Assembly (NCBI GenBank): GCA_050998615.1
Contig: JBPCQA010000027.1
Coordinates: 1 to 35,935 of the forward strand
DNA length: 35,935 bases
DNA from: JBPCQA01 sp050998615
Lineage (GTDB): Bacteria > Actinomycetota > Actinomycetes > Propionibacteriales > Nocardioidaceae
Reading direction: 5' to 3'
Shown here in pieces: positions 25,729-33,378 of the stretch. How positions within the stretch are numbered: position 1 is the first letter of the stretch; each line of letters opens with the position of its first letter. Below the pieces are notes generated by a model that was not told the origin of the DNA, did no database searches, and saw only the letters and a program-made list of their open reading frames with translations. The position numbers and the translations under genes were made by a program.

Positions 25729-26304
25729 ACCGACGTGCCGACCGTGCTGTTCTCGATCGCGTTCGCCGCGTTGGCCTGGGTTGTGTTGGTCAGGCCCGCG
25801 CCAGCAGCACACAAGAACGGCATGTTGCTGCAGAACATGGTGCGCGATTCGTTCGTGCCCTGGAACAGCATCGCCGGGTGCCGCGTCGCACAAACACTGC
25901 AGGTGGCGACGCGCGACAAGGTCATCACGGCCTCGGGGTGACGAAGTCCGCCCGCCAGGGGCTCAAGGCGCAGCGTCGCGACCGGCGCGCAATGGACAGC
26001 ATCTCCTCCTCCTTGGGCATGGGCGGCAGAACCGGTTCGCCAGGGGAGGGCGCCTTCGGAGCAAGACGCGGCGGCGGGTTCTCGATGTTCGGCGCGAAAG
26101 CCCCGCCACCACCGGAGGGTTCGATCAACTACGCCAAGCAGGAGCACGTCGGCGGGGATTGCTTCCGGTACGTCGAGAGCCGGGTCGACCAGCGTACGCG
26201 CGGCTCCCGGACAGAGGCGGTTCCGGCCGTCGTGAACGTGGGCGCCGGTGCCGATCGGGTCGCTGCTGGTGGCCGTGGGCGCCGTGCTGGCCGCTCTCTT
26301 GTAA
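25729..26304 (+). pseudogene. Broken second copy of the PH-like membrane protein gene
   Basis: From VPTVLFSIAFAALAWVVLVRP onward this is a clear homologue of the intact gene at 23327-24046, but the first 50-60 residues are absent. One base is missing near 25923 (GTCATCAC against GTGTATCAC in copy 1). After that the frame reads GLGVTKSARQGLKAQRR and matches copy 1 again. One extra A near 26235 shifts it back, so the final hydrophobic segment (VPIGSLLVAVGAVLAALL, stop TAA 26302-26304) is in the first frame. Truncation plus two shifts make this a pseudogene, although the two shifts alone could be sequence errors. Confidence 0.8.
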
Positions 26305-26308
26305 CGGC

Positions 26309-27958
26309 TCACAGGCCGATCGCCGCCACCAGGTCCGAGCGGATCGCGTCGAGTCGGCCGGCGGCAGCGATCCGTGTCGCCTGCACATCGCCGTCCGACA
26401 CCGAGGTCACTACCTCCAGATAGCATTTGATCTTGGGCTCCGTGCCCGATGGTCGAACGACCACCCGTGCGTTGTTCGCCAACCGAAACCGCAGCCCTTC
26501 GGTGGGCGGCAGGCCAGCGTCGCCTCGGCTCAGGTCGTCGACTTGTACGACGCCGAGGCCACCCAGCGCGTTCGGAGGCGTGGAACGTAGCCGCTGGATC
26601 GCCGCGTCAATCAGCGCGGCGTCGTTGACCCGCACCGAGACGCTGTCGCTGGCGTAGACACCGTGCTCGGCAGCGATCTCGTCAAGCCGGTCCAGCAACG
26701 TAGCGCCCACGGCCTTCAGCTCGGCCGCCAACTCGGCAACCAGCAGCAGCGCCGAAATGCCGTCCTTGTCGCGCACCGCCTGTGGCGCGACGCAATAACC
26801 GAGCGCCTCCTCGTAGCCGTATCCGAGGCCGGGCACCCGTCCGATCCACTTGAAGCCGGTCAGCGTCTCCTGATAGGCGACTCCGTGTGCCGCCGCGAGG
26901 TGGCCGAGCAGCGAAGAGGAGACGATCGTGGTGGCAAAGACACCGCGAACCCCGCGACGGAGCAGGTGGTCCCCGAGCAGCACGCCGACTTCGTCCCCGC
27001 GCAAGGTCCGCCAGCCGTGCAGGGTGGGCACCGCGACGGCGCACCGGTCCGCGTCCGGGTCGTTGGCGATCACCAGGTCGGCGTCGCGGCTCGCGGCCAG
27101 CTCGATAGCCAGGTCCATCACGCCAGGCTCTTCTGGATTCGGGAACGCCACGGTGGCGAAATCGGGGTCCGGATCGGCCTGCTCGGGCACCACGGCGGGT
27201 TCGGTGAAGGAGCACAGGGCAAGCGCCCGCTCCACCACCTCACGGCCAACGCCGTGCAGCGGGGTGTAGACGAAGCTGAGGTCTCGAGCCGAGGCCGGAT
27301 CCGGTAGTGCGGTCACCGCGTCGAGGTAGGCCGCTACCAGGTCGTCTCCCAAGACCACCGCGCCTGCCGTGCGTGGCACCTCGCGCGCCGAACCGACGGC
27401 GTCGATCGCGGCCGAGATCTCGGCGTCAGCGGGCGGCACTATCTGAACCCCGTCGCCGAGGTAGACCTTGTAGCCGTTGTCGCGTCGCGGATTATGTGAG
27501 GCCGTCACCATTACCCCGGCGATGCAATGCAGGTGCCGGATCGCGAACGCGAGCACCGGGGTGGGCAACGGCCTGGGCAGGAGCACTGCGTCGAGCCCCG
27601 CTGCGCAGATGACCGATGCGGTGTCGCGGGCGAATTCGGCAGAGCGATGGCGCGCGTCGTACCCGATCACGACGGTGCCCGAGCCAACTGCCTCCACGAG
27701 GTACGCCGCCAGCCCTGCCGCGGCACGGATCACCACTGCTCGGTTCATCCGATTGGGCCCGGCTGCTACCGCCCCTCGCAACCCCGCCGTACCGAACTCC
27801 AGTCGCCCGGTGAACCGGTCTGTCAACTCCGCGAGCGCGTGGCTGTCTGTTTGCGCCGCCGCAACAAGCTCACGCAGCTCGGCTTGGGTTGTCTCGTCGG
27901 GGTCGGCATCGATCCAAGCCCGGACCCGGGCGAGCAGTTCCTCGGGCGGCGGCGTCAT
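26309..27958 (-). CDS. Phospho-sugar mutase (phosphomannomutase/phosphopentomutase family)
   Basis: The 549-residue alpha-D-phosphohexomutase superfamily enzyme has the phosphoserine loop VTASHNP (Ser154), the metal loop NDPDADRCAV and the phosphate-binding RPSGTEPKIKCY near the C-terminus. ATG 27958 is chosen because AAGGAG lies five bases upstream; an earlier ATG at 27985 overlaps the stop of the previous gene. In a nucleoside catabolism locus the likely job is (deoxy)ribose-1-phosphate to 5-phosphate, bridging thymidine phosphorylase and DeoC, but mannose or glucose phosphates are possible substrates. Confidence 0.92.
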   Translation of the reverse strand: MTPPPEELLARVRAWIDADPDETTQAELRELVAAAQTDSHALAELTDRFTGRLEFGTAGLRGAVAAGPNRMNRAVVIRAAAGLAAYLVEAVGSGTVVIGYDARHRSAEFARDTASVICAAGLDAVLLPRPLPTPVLAFAIRHLHCIAGVMVTASHNPRRDNGYKVYLGDGVQIVPPADAEISAAIDAVGSAREVPRTAGAVVLGDDLVAAYLDAVTALPDPASARDLSFVYTPLHGVGREVVERALALCSFTEPAVVPEQADPDPDFATVAFPNPEEPGVMDLAIELAASRDADLVIANDPDADRCAVAVPTLHGWRTLRGDEVGVLLGDHLLRRGVRGVFATTIVSSSLLGHLAAAHGVAYQETLTGFKWIGRVPGLGYGYEEALGYCVAPQAVRDKDGISALLLVAELAAELKAVGATLLDRLDEIAAEHGVYASDSVSVRVNDAALIDAAIQRLRSTPPNALGGLGVVQVDDLSRGDAGLPPTEGLRFRLANNARVVVRPSGTEPKIKCYLEVVTSVSDGDVQATRIAAAGRLDAIRSDLVAAIGL

Positions 27959-27977
27959 GTCGGCTCCTTGCCGCGCG

Positions 27978-28775
27978 TCAGTCATCGCGCGAAGGCCCGT
28001 CGAACGGTCGCCGGTCGAATTGGTCGGTGGGGAGCGGGCCACCGACCGTCGCCGCCTCCTGCTCGTCGGTCGGCCTGGACCCGATCGCGTCGGCGTAGAT
28101 GTGTGCGTCATCTTGCGGCTCATACCCGATGGCTCGACCGGAGGCCAGATCCCACCAGCCGTCGGAGTTCGCCGAGATGCCGTAGATCGGAAGGTAACCC
28201 TGCAATGGTGCCGTCAATGCGGCCCGGACCATCCGCTCACAGTCGTCGTAGGACAACCAGGTGGCCAGGCCACGCTTGCTGTCCGGCTTCTCCAGGAAGC
28301 TGCCGATCCGCATCGCCACCGAGGCGATGCCGTAGCGGTCGGCGTACAGGCTCAGCAGCGCCTCTGCGGCGACCTTGCCGACGCCATAGAACGTGTCGGG
28401 ACGAAGGCGGGTCTCGACGCTCAGCTTGGCGACTCGCGGCGTCATCCCGACCGCATGGTTGCTGCTGGCGTACACCATGCGTCGTACGCCGACTTGCACC
28501 ATGGCGTCGAGCAGGGCTGCGGTTGTCTCCACGTGGCTGTGCAAGCTCGCGGGCAGCGAGGACTCGGTGGGGATCCCAGCCAGGTGGATCACGGCGTTCG
28601 TGCCTTCGACGGCACGTCGCGCGACCTCGGTGTCGGCGCAGTCACCGACGACGAACTCACCTGGAAAGCCGCTCGAAGCCAGCAGGCCGACGCCGCACAG
28701 CTCGTGATCGGCGGTAAGGCGGTCGGCGAGCACCGATCCGATGTGCCCGGCAGCGCCGGTGATGAGAAGGCGCAT
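27978..28775 (-). CDS. NAD-dependent SDR, uronate dehydrogenase-like
   Basis: The 265-residue extended SDR has the glycine motif TGAAGHIG (residues 6-13), YASSNHAVG, the catalytic YGVGK (Tyr and Lys) and RIGSFLEKP, TWLSYDDCERM and SNSDGWWD. The last motifs are typical of uronate dehydrogenases that oxidise hexuronates to aldaro-lactones. That specificity is inferred from resemblance. It could also be another sugar epimerase or dehydrogenase. Its stop overlaps or closely precedes the phospho-sugar mutase start, so they form an operon. Confidence 0.82.
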   Translation of the reverse strand: MRLLITGAAGHIGSVLADRLTADHELCGVGLLASSGFPGEFVVGDCADTEVARRAVEGTNAVIHLAGIPTESSLPASLHSHVETTAALLDAMVQVGVRRMVYASSNHAVGMTPRVAKLSVETRLRPDTFYGVGKVAAEALLSLYADRYGIASVAMRIGSFLEKPDSKRGLATWLSYDDCERMVRAALTAPLQGYLPIYGISANSDGWWDLASGRAIGYEPQDDAHIYADAIGSRPTDEQEAATVGGPLPTDQFDRRPFDGPSRDD

Positions 28776-28784
28776 GGTCAGCTC

Positions 28785-29228
28785 TTACTCGCCGATCGAT
28801 CGGCACGGGCGATGTTGCAGGTCGCGGACGTAGTCGTCGGGCGCGCCGGCGGCCGCGGCGGCCTCGCTGATCACGCTGAGGTAGCTCGCCGAGGGCAGGC
28901 CGCCCTCATACGCGTCGAGGACGTAGAGCCACGCCAACTGCTCGCCGTCGAGGGTCTGAACCCGGACGGAGATCTTGCCGTACAGCCCGGTCTCCCACGA
29001 GGTCAGCCGCTTTTCGTCTTCGGGCGTGATGTCGTAGAGCGCGACGAAGACGGCCGCCGACGGGTCCTCCACCACCGTTGCTATCGCGCCGTCCCAGCCG
29101 TGATCCTCGCCGGCGAACGTCAACCGCCAGCCGACGAGCCAACCGGTCCCGCGGGTCGGCGAATGCGGACATCGCGCGACCATGCGCGCGGGGTCCATGT
29201 TCGAGCCGTAGGCGGCGTAAAGCACCAC
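28785..29228 (-). CDS. Gamma-glutamylcyclotransferase-like protein
   Basis: The 147-residue protein begins VVLYAAYGSNMDP, the hallmark YGSNM motif of the gamma-glutamylcyclotransferase/AIG2 fold, with a later VALYDITPEDEKRL segment as in this family. The substrate could be a gamma-glutamyl peptide or another amide; activity is unproven. The GTG start at 29228 has no ribosome site but follows a TAGCCT -10-like box by seven bases, suggesting a leaderless mRNA. The SDR gene follows after 9 bp on the same strand. Confidence 0.8.
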   Translation of the reverse strand: MVLYAAYGSNMDPARMVARCPHSPTRGTGWLVGWRLTFAGEDHGWDGAIATVVEDPSAAVFVALYDITPEDEKRLTSWETGLYGKISVRVQTLDGEQLAWLYVLDAYEGGLPSASYLSVISEAAAAAGAPDDYVRDLQHRPCRSIGE

Positions 29229-29235
29229 GGCATGC

Positions 29236-29241
29236 AGGCTA
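29236..29241 (-). promoter_or_regulatory. -10 box of leaderless cyclotransferase-like gene
   Basis: The minus strand reads TAGCCT seven bases before GTG 29228, with no ribosome site. The layout matches the other leaderless starts in the window. Confidence 0.4.
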
Positions 29242-29385
29242 TCGTGACGCCGGTTGTTGAAAACCCTGCAGTCTGGACAGCTTGGGTGTCCGACGTTCGG
29301 CGGCTTGGTGCCGTAAGCATCACCGGTCGGCATCGCAAGGAGCTCGCTCCTCAACCACCGTGGGAGTAGCCGCGTCGACCACAGG

Positions 29386-29391
29386 TAGCGT
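29386..29391 (+). promoter_or_regulatory. -10 box of leaderless lpdA-like gene
   Basis: TAGCGT lies six bases before GTG 29398 and there is no ribosome site, so transcription probably begins at the start codon. Confidence 0.5.
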
Positions 29392-29397
29392 GGCCGC

Positions 29398-30789
29398 GTG
29401 ACGCGAGTGGTGATCATCGGCGGCGGCCCGGGCGGATACGAGGCTGCCCTCGTCGGCGCGCAGCTTGGTGCCGATGTGACGGTCGTTGACCGTGACGGAT
29501 TGGGCGGGTCGGCGGTGCTGACCGACTGCGTGCCGTCGAAGACGCTAATCGCCACTGCGGACGTCATGACATCGGTGCAAGAGTCCGGTGAGCTCGGCGT
29601 CCGGTTCGACGGGTACGCGGGCGACGGCCGCGCTGCGGCGTACGTCGATCTCGGCCTCGTCAACCGCCGGGTCAAGGAGCTCGCGGCCTCGCAGTCACAC
29701 GACATCGGCGAACGGCTCGACAAGGAAGGCGTGCGTGTCATCGTCGGTGCCGGGCGGCTGGTCGACGAGGAGACGGTCGCCGTAGACACGACTGAGGGCT
29801 CGGCCGAGCTGGCCGCCGACGTCGTGCTGATCGCTACCGGCGCTCACCCGCGCGTGCTCGACACCGCTGAGCCCGATGGCGAACGCATTCTCTCCTGGGA
29901 GCAGCTGTATGACCTGCGGGAGTTGCCGGAGCGGCTAATCGTCGTAGGGTCCGGTGTCACCGGCGCCGAGTTCGCGAGTGCCTACAACGCCCTGGGTGCG
30001 GACGTGGTGTTGGTGAGCAGCCGCGATCGGGTTCTCCCGGGTGAGGACGCCGATGCGGCCGCGGTGCTGGAAGACGTCTTGACAAGGCGCGGCATGACCG
30101 TGCTCTCGAAGTCGCGGGCGAGCGGCGTCGTACGTGACGGTGGCCTGGTGCGGGTGTTGCTGTCGGACGGCCGACTGATCGAGGGGTCGCATTGCCTGTT
30201 GGCGGTCGGGTCTGTCCCGAACACTGCGGGCCTGGGGCTGACGGATGCCGGTGTCGTCGTGGACGACGGCGGCTTCGTGAGCGTCGATCGGGTGTCGCGT
30301 ACGTCGGCGCGCGGCGTCTACGCGGCTGGTGACTGCACCGGCGTCTTGATGTTGGCGTCCGTCGCCGCGATGCAAGGGCGGATCGCGATGTGGCATGCGC
30401 TCGGTGACGCGGTCGCCCCGCTGAATCTGAGGGCCGTGTCGTCCAATGTGTTCACCGCTCCGGAGATCGCCACCGTTGGGTGGACACAACAAGCGGTCGA
30501 CGCCGGTGAGATCCACGCGGCCTCGGTGATGCTGCCCTTGGCTGGCAACGCCCGAGCCAAGATGCAGGGTATCCATGACGGCTTCGTCAAGCTCTTCTGC
30601 AGAGCCGGCACCCGAATCGTGATCGGCGGGGTGGTGGTGGGGCCGCGAGCCAGCGAGCTCATCCATCCGCTGGCGCTGGCCGTCGAAGGCCGCCTCACGG
30701 TCGACCAGCTGTCTCACGCGTTCACGGTCTACCCGTCGATCTCCGGCTCGATTGCCGAGGCCGCCCGCCGCCTCCACACCCGCAGCTAG
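29398..30789 (+). CDS. lpdA: LpdA-like NAD(P)H-quinone dehydrogenase (flavoprotein disulfide reductase family)
   Basis: The 463-residue FAD protein has GGGPGG (8-13) for FAD, VGSGVTGAE for NAD(P) and the second FAD motif AAGDCTG. The redox-active CxxxxC of true lipoamide dehydrogenases is missing its first cysteine (GGSAVLTDCVPSK: Ala39, Cys44). The C-terminal His-Glu dyad is replaced by FTVYPSISGSIAEA. Both changes match mycobacterial LpdA (Rv3303c), which reduces quinones rather than lipoamide. It is convergent with the carboxylase gene. Confidence 0.88.
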   Translation: MTRVVIIGGGPGGYEAALVGAQLGADVTVVDRDGLGGSAVLTDCVPSKTLIATADVMTSVQESGELGVRFDGYAGDGRAAAYVDLGLVNRRVKELAASQSHDIGERLDKEGVRVIVGAGRLVDEETVAVDTTEGSAELAADVVLIATGAHPRVLDTAEPDGERILSWEQLYDLRELPERLIVVGSGVTGAEFASAYNALGADVVLVSSRDRVLPGEDADAAAVLEDVLTRRGMTVLSKSRASGVVRDGGLVRVLLSDGRLIEGSHCLLAVGSVPNTAGLGLTDAGVVVDDGGFVSVDRVSRTSARGVYAAGDCTGVLMLASVAAMQGRIAMWHALGDAVAPLNLRAVSSNVFTAPEIATVGWTQQAVDAGEIHAASVMLPLAGNARAKMQGIHDGFVKLFCRAGTRIVIGGVVVGPRASELIHPLALAVEGRLTVDQLSHAFTVYPSISGSIAEAARRLHTRS

Positions 30790-30822
30790 CAGCGTCACGG
30801 GCTCGACGTCTGGCGCACCACG

Positions 30823-30895
30823 TGCGCAAAGATCAGGCCCTCGGACGGCTCTGGCGAGACGGCTCTGGCGAGCTCAGCGTCGGACCTTGCCGGAG
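30823..30895. repeat. Dispersed intergenic element, copy B
   Basis: It starts TGCGCAAAGATCAGGC (30823-30838) and contains the core AGCTCAGCGTCGGA (30871-30884). Inside it ACGGCTCTGGCGAG is duplicated in tandem (30845-30858 and 30859-30872). It lies between the convergent lpdA-like and carboxylase genes. Confidence 0.8.
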
Positions 30896-30910
30896 TCTCG
30901 GGCGGCACGG

Positions 30911-32677
30911 CTACTCGGTGATCTCGCAGATCACTGCACCGTTGGTCACGGTGACGCCGGGCTCCGCGGTGAGACCGGTGATCGTGCCGGACTTGTGCGC
31001 GTTGAGCGGTTGCTCCATCTTCATCGCCTCGACCACTACGACAAGCTCACCCGCGGCGACCTGTTGGCCTTCTTCGACCGCGACCTTGACGATGGTGCCC
31101 TGCATCGGCGCGGTCAACGCGTCACCACTGATGGCGGCGGCTGCCTTCTTCCCGGCGGTTCGCTTGGCTGGCCTCTTGCCGGCGCCCGCGATCACGCCAC
31201 CTGCCGCTGCGACGAACCCAGCCGGCATAGTCACCTCGAGCCGCTTGCCTGCGACCTCGACGGTGAGGGACTCCCGCTCGGCCGGTTCGGCAACGTCAAT
31301 GTCGCCGGCGTAGGGAGGGATGGTGTTATCGAACTCAGTCTCGATCCAGCTGGTGTAGACGCCAAACGACGAGCCGTCCCCGATGTACGCCGGGTCGTCG
31401 ACGACCCGCCGATGAAACGGAATCACCGTCGGCATCCCCTCGACGACGAACTCGTCTAGCGCGCGTCGAGAACGTTCCAGGGCCTGCTCACGGCTTCGTC
31501 CTGACACAATCAGCTTGGCGACAAGAGAGTCGAACGACCCCGGCACAGTCTCGCCCTGGTCGTATCCGCCGTCCAGCCGGACGCCCGGGCCGGACGGGGT
31601 GTGCCACCTGGTCAGCGTGCCCGGCGCCGGCATGAAGTTGCGGCCCGGGTCCTCGGCGTTGATGCGGAACTCGATCGAGTGGCCCTCGACCGGCGGATCG
31701 CCGTATCCCAACTCCGCACCGGCTGCGATCCGGAACATCTCACGCACCAAGTCGATGCCGGTGACCTGCTCGCTGACCGGATGCTCTACCTGCAGACGGG
31801 TATTGACCTCGAGAAAGCTGATCGTGCCGTCTTGGCCGACCAGGAACTCGCAGGTGGCCGCCCCCACGTAGCCCGCTTTCGCGAGAATGGCCTTGGAGGA
31901 GTGGTACAGGGTGGCGAGCTGGTCGTTCGACAAGAACGGCGCGGGCGCCTCTTCGACGAGTTTTTGGTGTCGGCGCTGAAGGGAACAATCACGGGTGGAC
32001 ACCACGACGACGTTGCCGTGCTGGTCGGCCAAACATTGGGTCTCGACGTGCCGGGGTTTGTCGAGATAGTGCTCGACGAAGCATTCGCCACGACCGAAAG
32101 CGCTGACCGCCTCGCGGACCGCTGAGTCGAGCATCTCCGCGACCTCGCCTTCGGTGCGGGCCACCTTGAGCCCCCGACCACCGCCGCCGAAGGCTGCTTT
32201 GATCGCCACCGGGAGCCCGTGCTCGCGTGCGAACTCGATGACCTCGGCGGCGTCCTTGACGGGGTCCGGGGTGCCAGCCACCAGAGGCGCGCCAACCTGC
32301 TGAGCAATATGGCGCGCCCGGACTTTGTCGCCGAGGGCGTCGATCGCCTCCGGCGGTGGCCCGATCCAGATCAGGCCGGCATCGATGACGGCTTGGGCGA
32401 ACGCGGCGTTTTCGGCCAAGAAGCCGTAGCCGGGGTGCACGGAGTCGGCCCCGGATCGGTTGGCGACGGCAATGATCTTCTCGATCGACAAGTACGAGTC
32501 AGCGGGCGTGGCTCCCTCGAGGGAGTACGCCTCGTCGGCGAGTCGGACGAAGAGCGCGTCTCGGTCTGGGTCGGCGTACACCGCAACGCTGGAGATCGCG
32601 GCGTCCTTGCAGGCTCGGATGACGCGTACGGCGATCTCGCCGCGATTGGCGATCAGAACCTTGCTCAGCTCAACCAC
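30911..32677 (-). CDS. accA3: Acyl-CoA carboxylase alpha subunit (biotin carboxylase plus biotin carrier)
   Basis: This 588-residue biotin-dependent carboxylase alpha chain is of the size of actinobacterial AccA3/PccA. The N-terminal biotin carboxylase domain has the ATP-grasp glycine loop GGGGRGLK and the EVNTRLQVEHPVSE motif. The C-terminal carrier domain has EAMKMEQ with biotinylated Lys553. It carboxylates biotin for acetyl- or propionyl-CoA carboxylase; the beta subunit is not in the window. The GTG start is supported by GAGGAG (CTCCTC at 32684-32689) six bases upstream. Confidence 0.93.
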   Translation of the reverse strand: MVELSKVLIANRGEIAVRVIRACKDAAISSVAVYADPDRDALFVRLADEAYSLEGATPADSYLSIEKIIAVANRSGADSVHPGYGFLAENAAFAQAVIDAGLIWIGPPPEAIDALGDKVRARHIAQQVGAPLVAGTPDPVKDAAEVIEFAREHGLPVAIKAAFGGGGRGLKVARTEGEVAEMLDSAVREAVSAFGRGECFVEHYLDKPRHVETQCLADQHGNVVVVSTRDCSLQRRHQKLVEEAPAPFLSNDQLATLYHSSKAILAKAGYVGAATCEFLVGQDGTISFLEVNTRLQVEHPVSEQVTGIDLVREMFRIAAGAELGYGDPPVEGHSIEFRINAEDPGRNFMPAPGTLTRWHTPSGPGVRLDGGYDQGETVPGSFDSLVAKLIVSGRSREQALERSRRALDEFVVEGMPTVIPFHRRVVDDPAYIGDGSSFGVYTSWIETEFDNTIPPYAGDIDVAEPAERESLTVEVAGKRLEVTMPAGFVAAAGGVIAGAGKRPAKRTAGKKAAAAISGDALTAPMQGTIVKVAVEEGQQVAAGELVVVVEAMKMEQPLNAHKSGTITGLTAEPGVTVTNGAVICEITE

Positions 32678-32747
32678 AACGTGCTCCTCGGCGTCTTCTC
32701 GTTCCCACGTCCACCACGGGATCGACGCTTGAGTCTATGGCGAAGCA

Positions 32748-32787
32748 GGCCGGAAGGCGGAAGCCCCAGGCTCGCGCCGTTCCGGCC
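32748..32787. terminator. Stem-loop between GNAT remnant and carboxylase gene
   Basis: GGCCGGAAGGCG (32748-32759) pairs with CGCCGTTCCGGCC (32775-32787) apart from one bulged base, leaving a 15-nt loop. It lies 62 bp downstream of the GNAT remnant stop and 71 bp upstream of the carboxylase start. No clear U-run follows on the minus strand, so it would be an atypical (actinobacterial) terminator. Confidence 0.5.
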
Positions 32788-32849
32788 CCCCTTCACGGGA
32801 TTGCGGGAGCTCTGCTGTCGACACGCCGAGCGGGACCACAGATCTCCCG

Positions 32850-33275
32850 CTATTCGCGGTGGCGCCCGGGCCGCAGGACGCGGCGCATGACGAGGCGGGT
32901 CGGTGATCGGCGTACGACCTCGGCAAATCCGGCCCGCTCAAACAGCGAGCGAGAGCCGAAGAACATGAAGTCGTCGTGACTGCGCTCCGGCTTGTCGACC
33001 GGGTAAGCCTCCAACAGACGCACACCGTTGTCGCGAGCGTGGTCGATGCCACCGGCCAGCAACTTGTGCTGGAACCCCTTACCACGGTTGGTTTTCGCGA
33101 CGTACGTGCACACGACCGACCAAACCTCGGCGTCGTCGACTGGCTTCATCACCGGCGCACGACGCAGCTTGAGATAGTCCTCGCGTGGCCCGAGGCTCCC
33201 CACGTGACTCTGGACCACCGGCGATTGCGGGAGACCGCTGGCTTCAGCGCCTGGCGGCAGCAGATCTCCCGCCAT
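32850..33275 (-). CDS. GNAT-family acetyltransferase, probably N-terminally truncated
   Basis: The 141-residue frame contains the acetyl-CoA-binding motif NRGKGFQHKLLAGGIDHARD and the C-terminal SLFERAGFAEVVRRSPTRLVM, both typical of GNAT N-acetyltransferases of about 190 residues. VWSVVCTYV is the beta-strand before the pyrophosphate loop. The roughly 50-70 residues normally preceding GPREDYLKL are missing and replaced by a non-matching 30-residue start (ATG 33275, no ribosome site). Only 103 bp separate it from the divergent acyl-CoA dehydrogenase, so the 5' part seems lost. It may be a remnant; the substrate is unknown. Confidence 0.55.
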   Translation of the reverse strand: MAGDLLPPGAEASGLPQSPVVQSHVGSLGPREDYLKLRRAPVMKPVDDAEVWSVVCTYVAKTNRGKGFQHKLLAGGIDHARDNGVRLLEAYPVDKPERSHDDFMFFGSRSLFERAGFAEVVRRSPTRLVMRRVLRPGRHRE

Positions 33276-33378
33276 TCCGGGGTCGGGCGGCCAGCGAGCC
33301 AGCGTCGTACTCGCCTAGGCTGGCGCGTGACGCGTACGCAAAACGTGAGCCCAGTCGAAGCGTTACGGAAGGCCCGCC

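Noticed and set aside
27477..29369. 630-residue open frame on the plus strand opposite the mutase, SDR and cyclotransferase-like genes
   Set aside because: It spans three well-supported minus-strand genes and has no recognisable domain; a codon-bias shadow.
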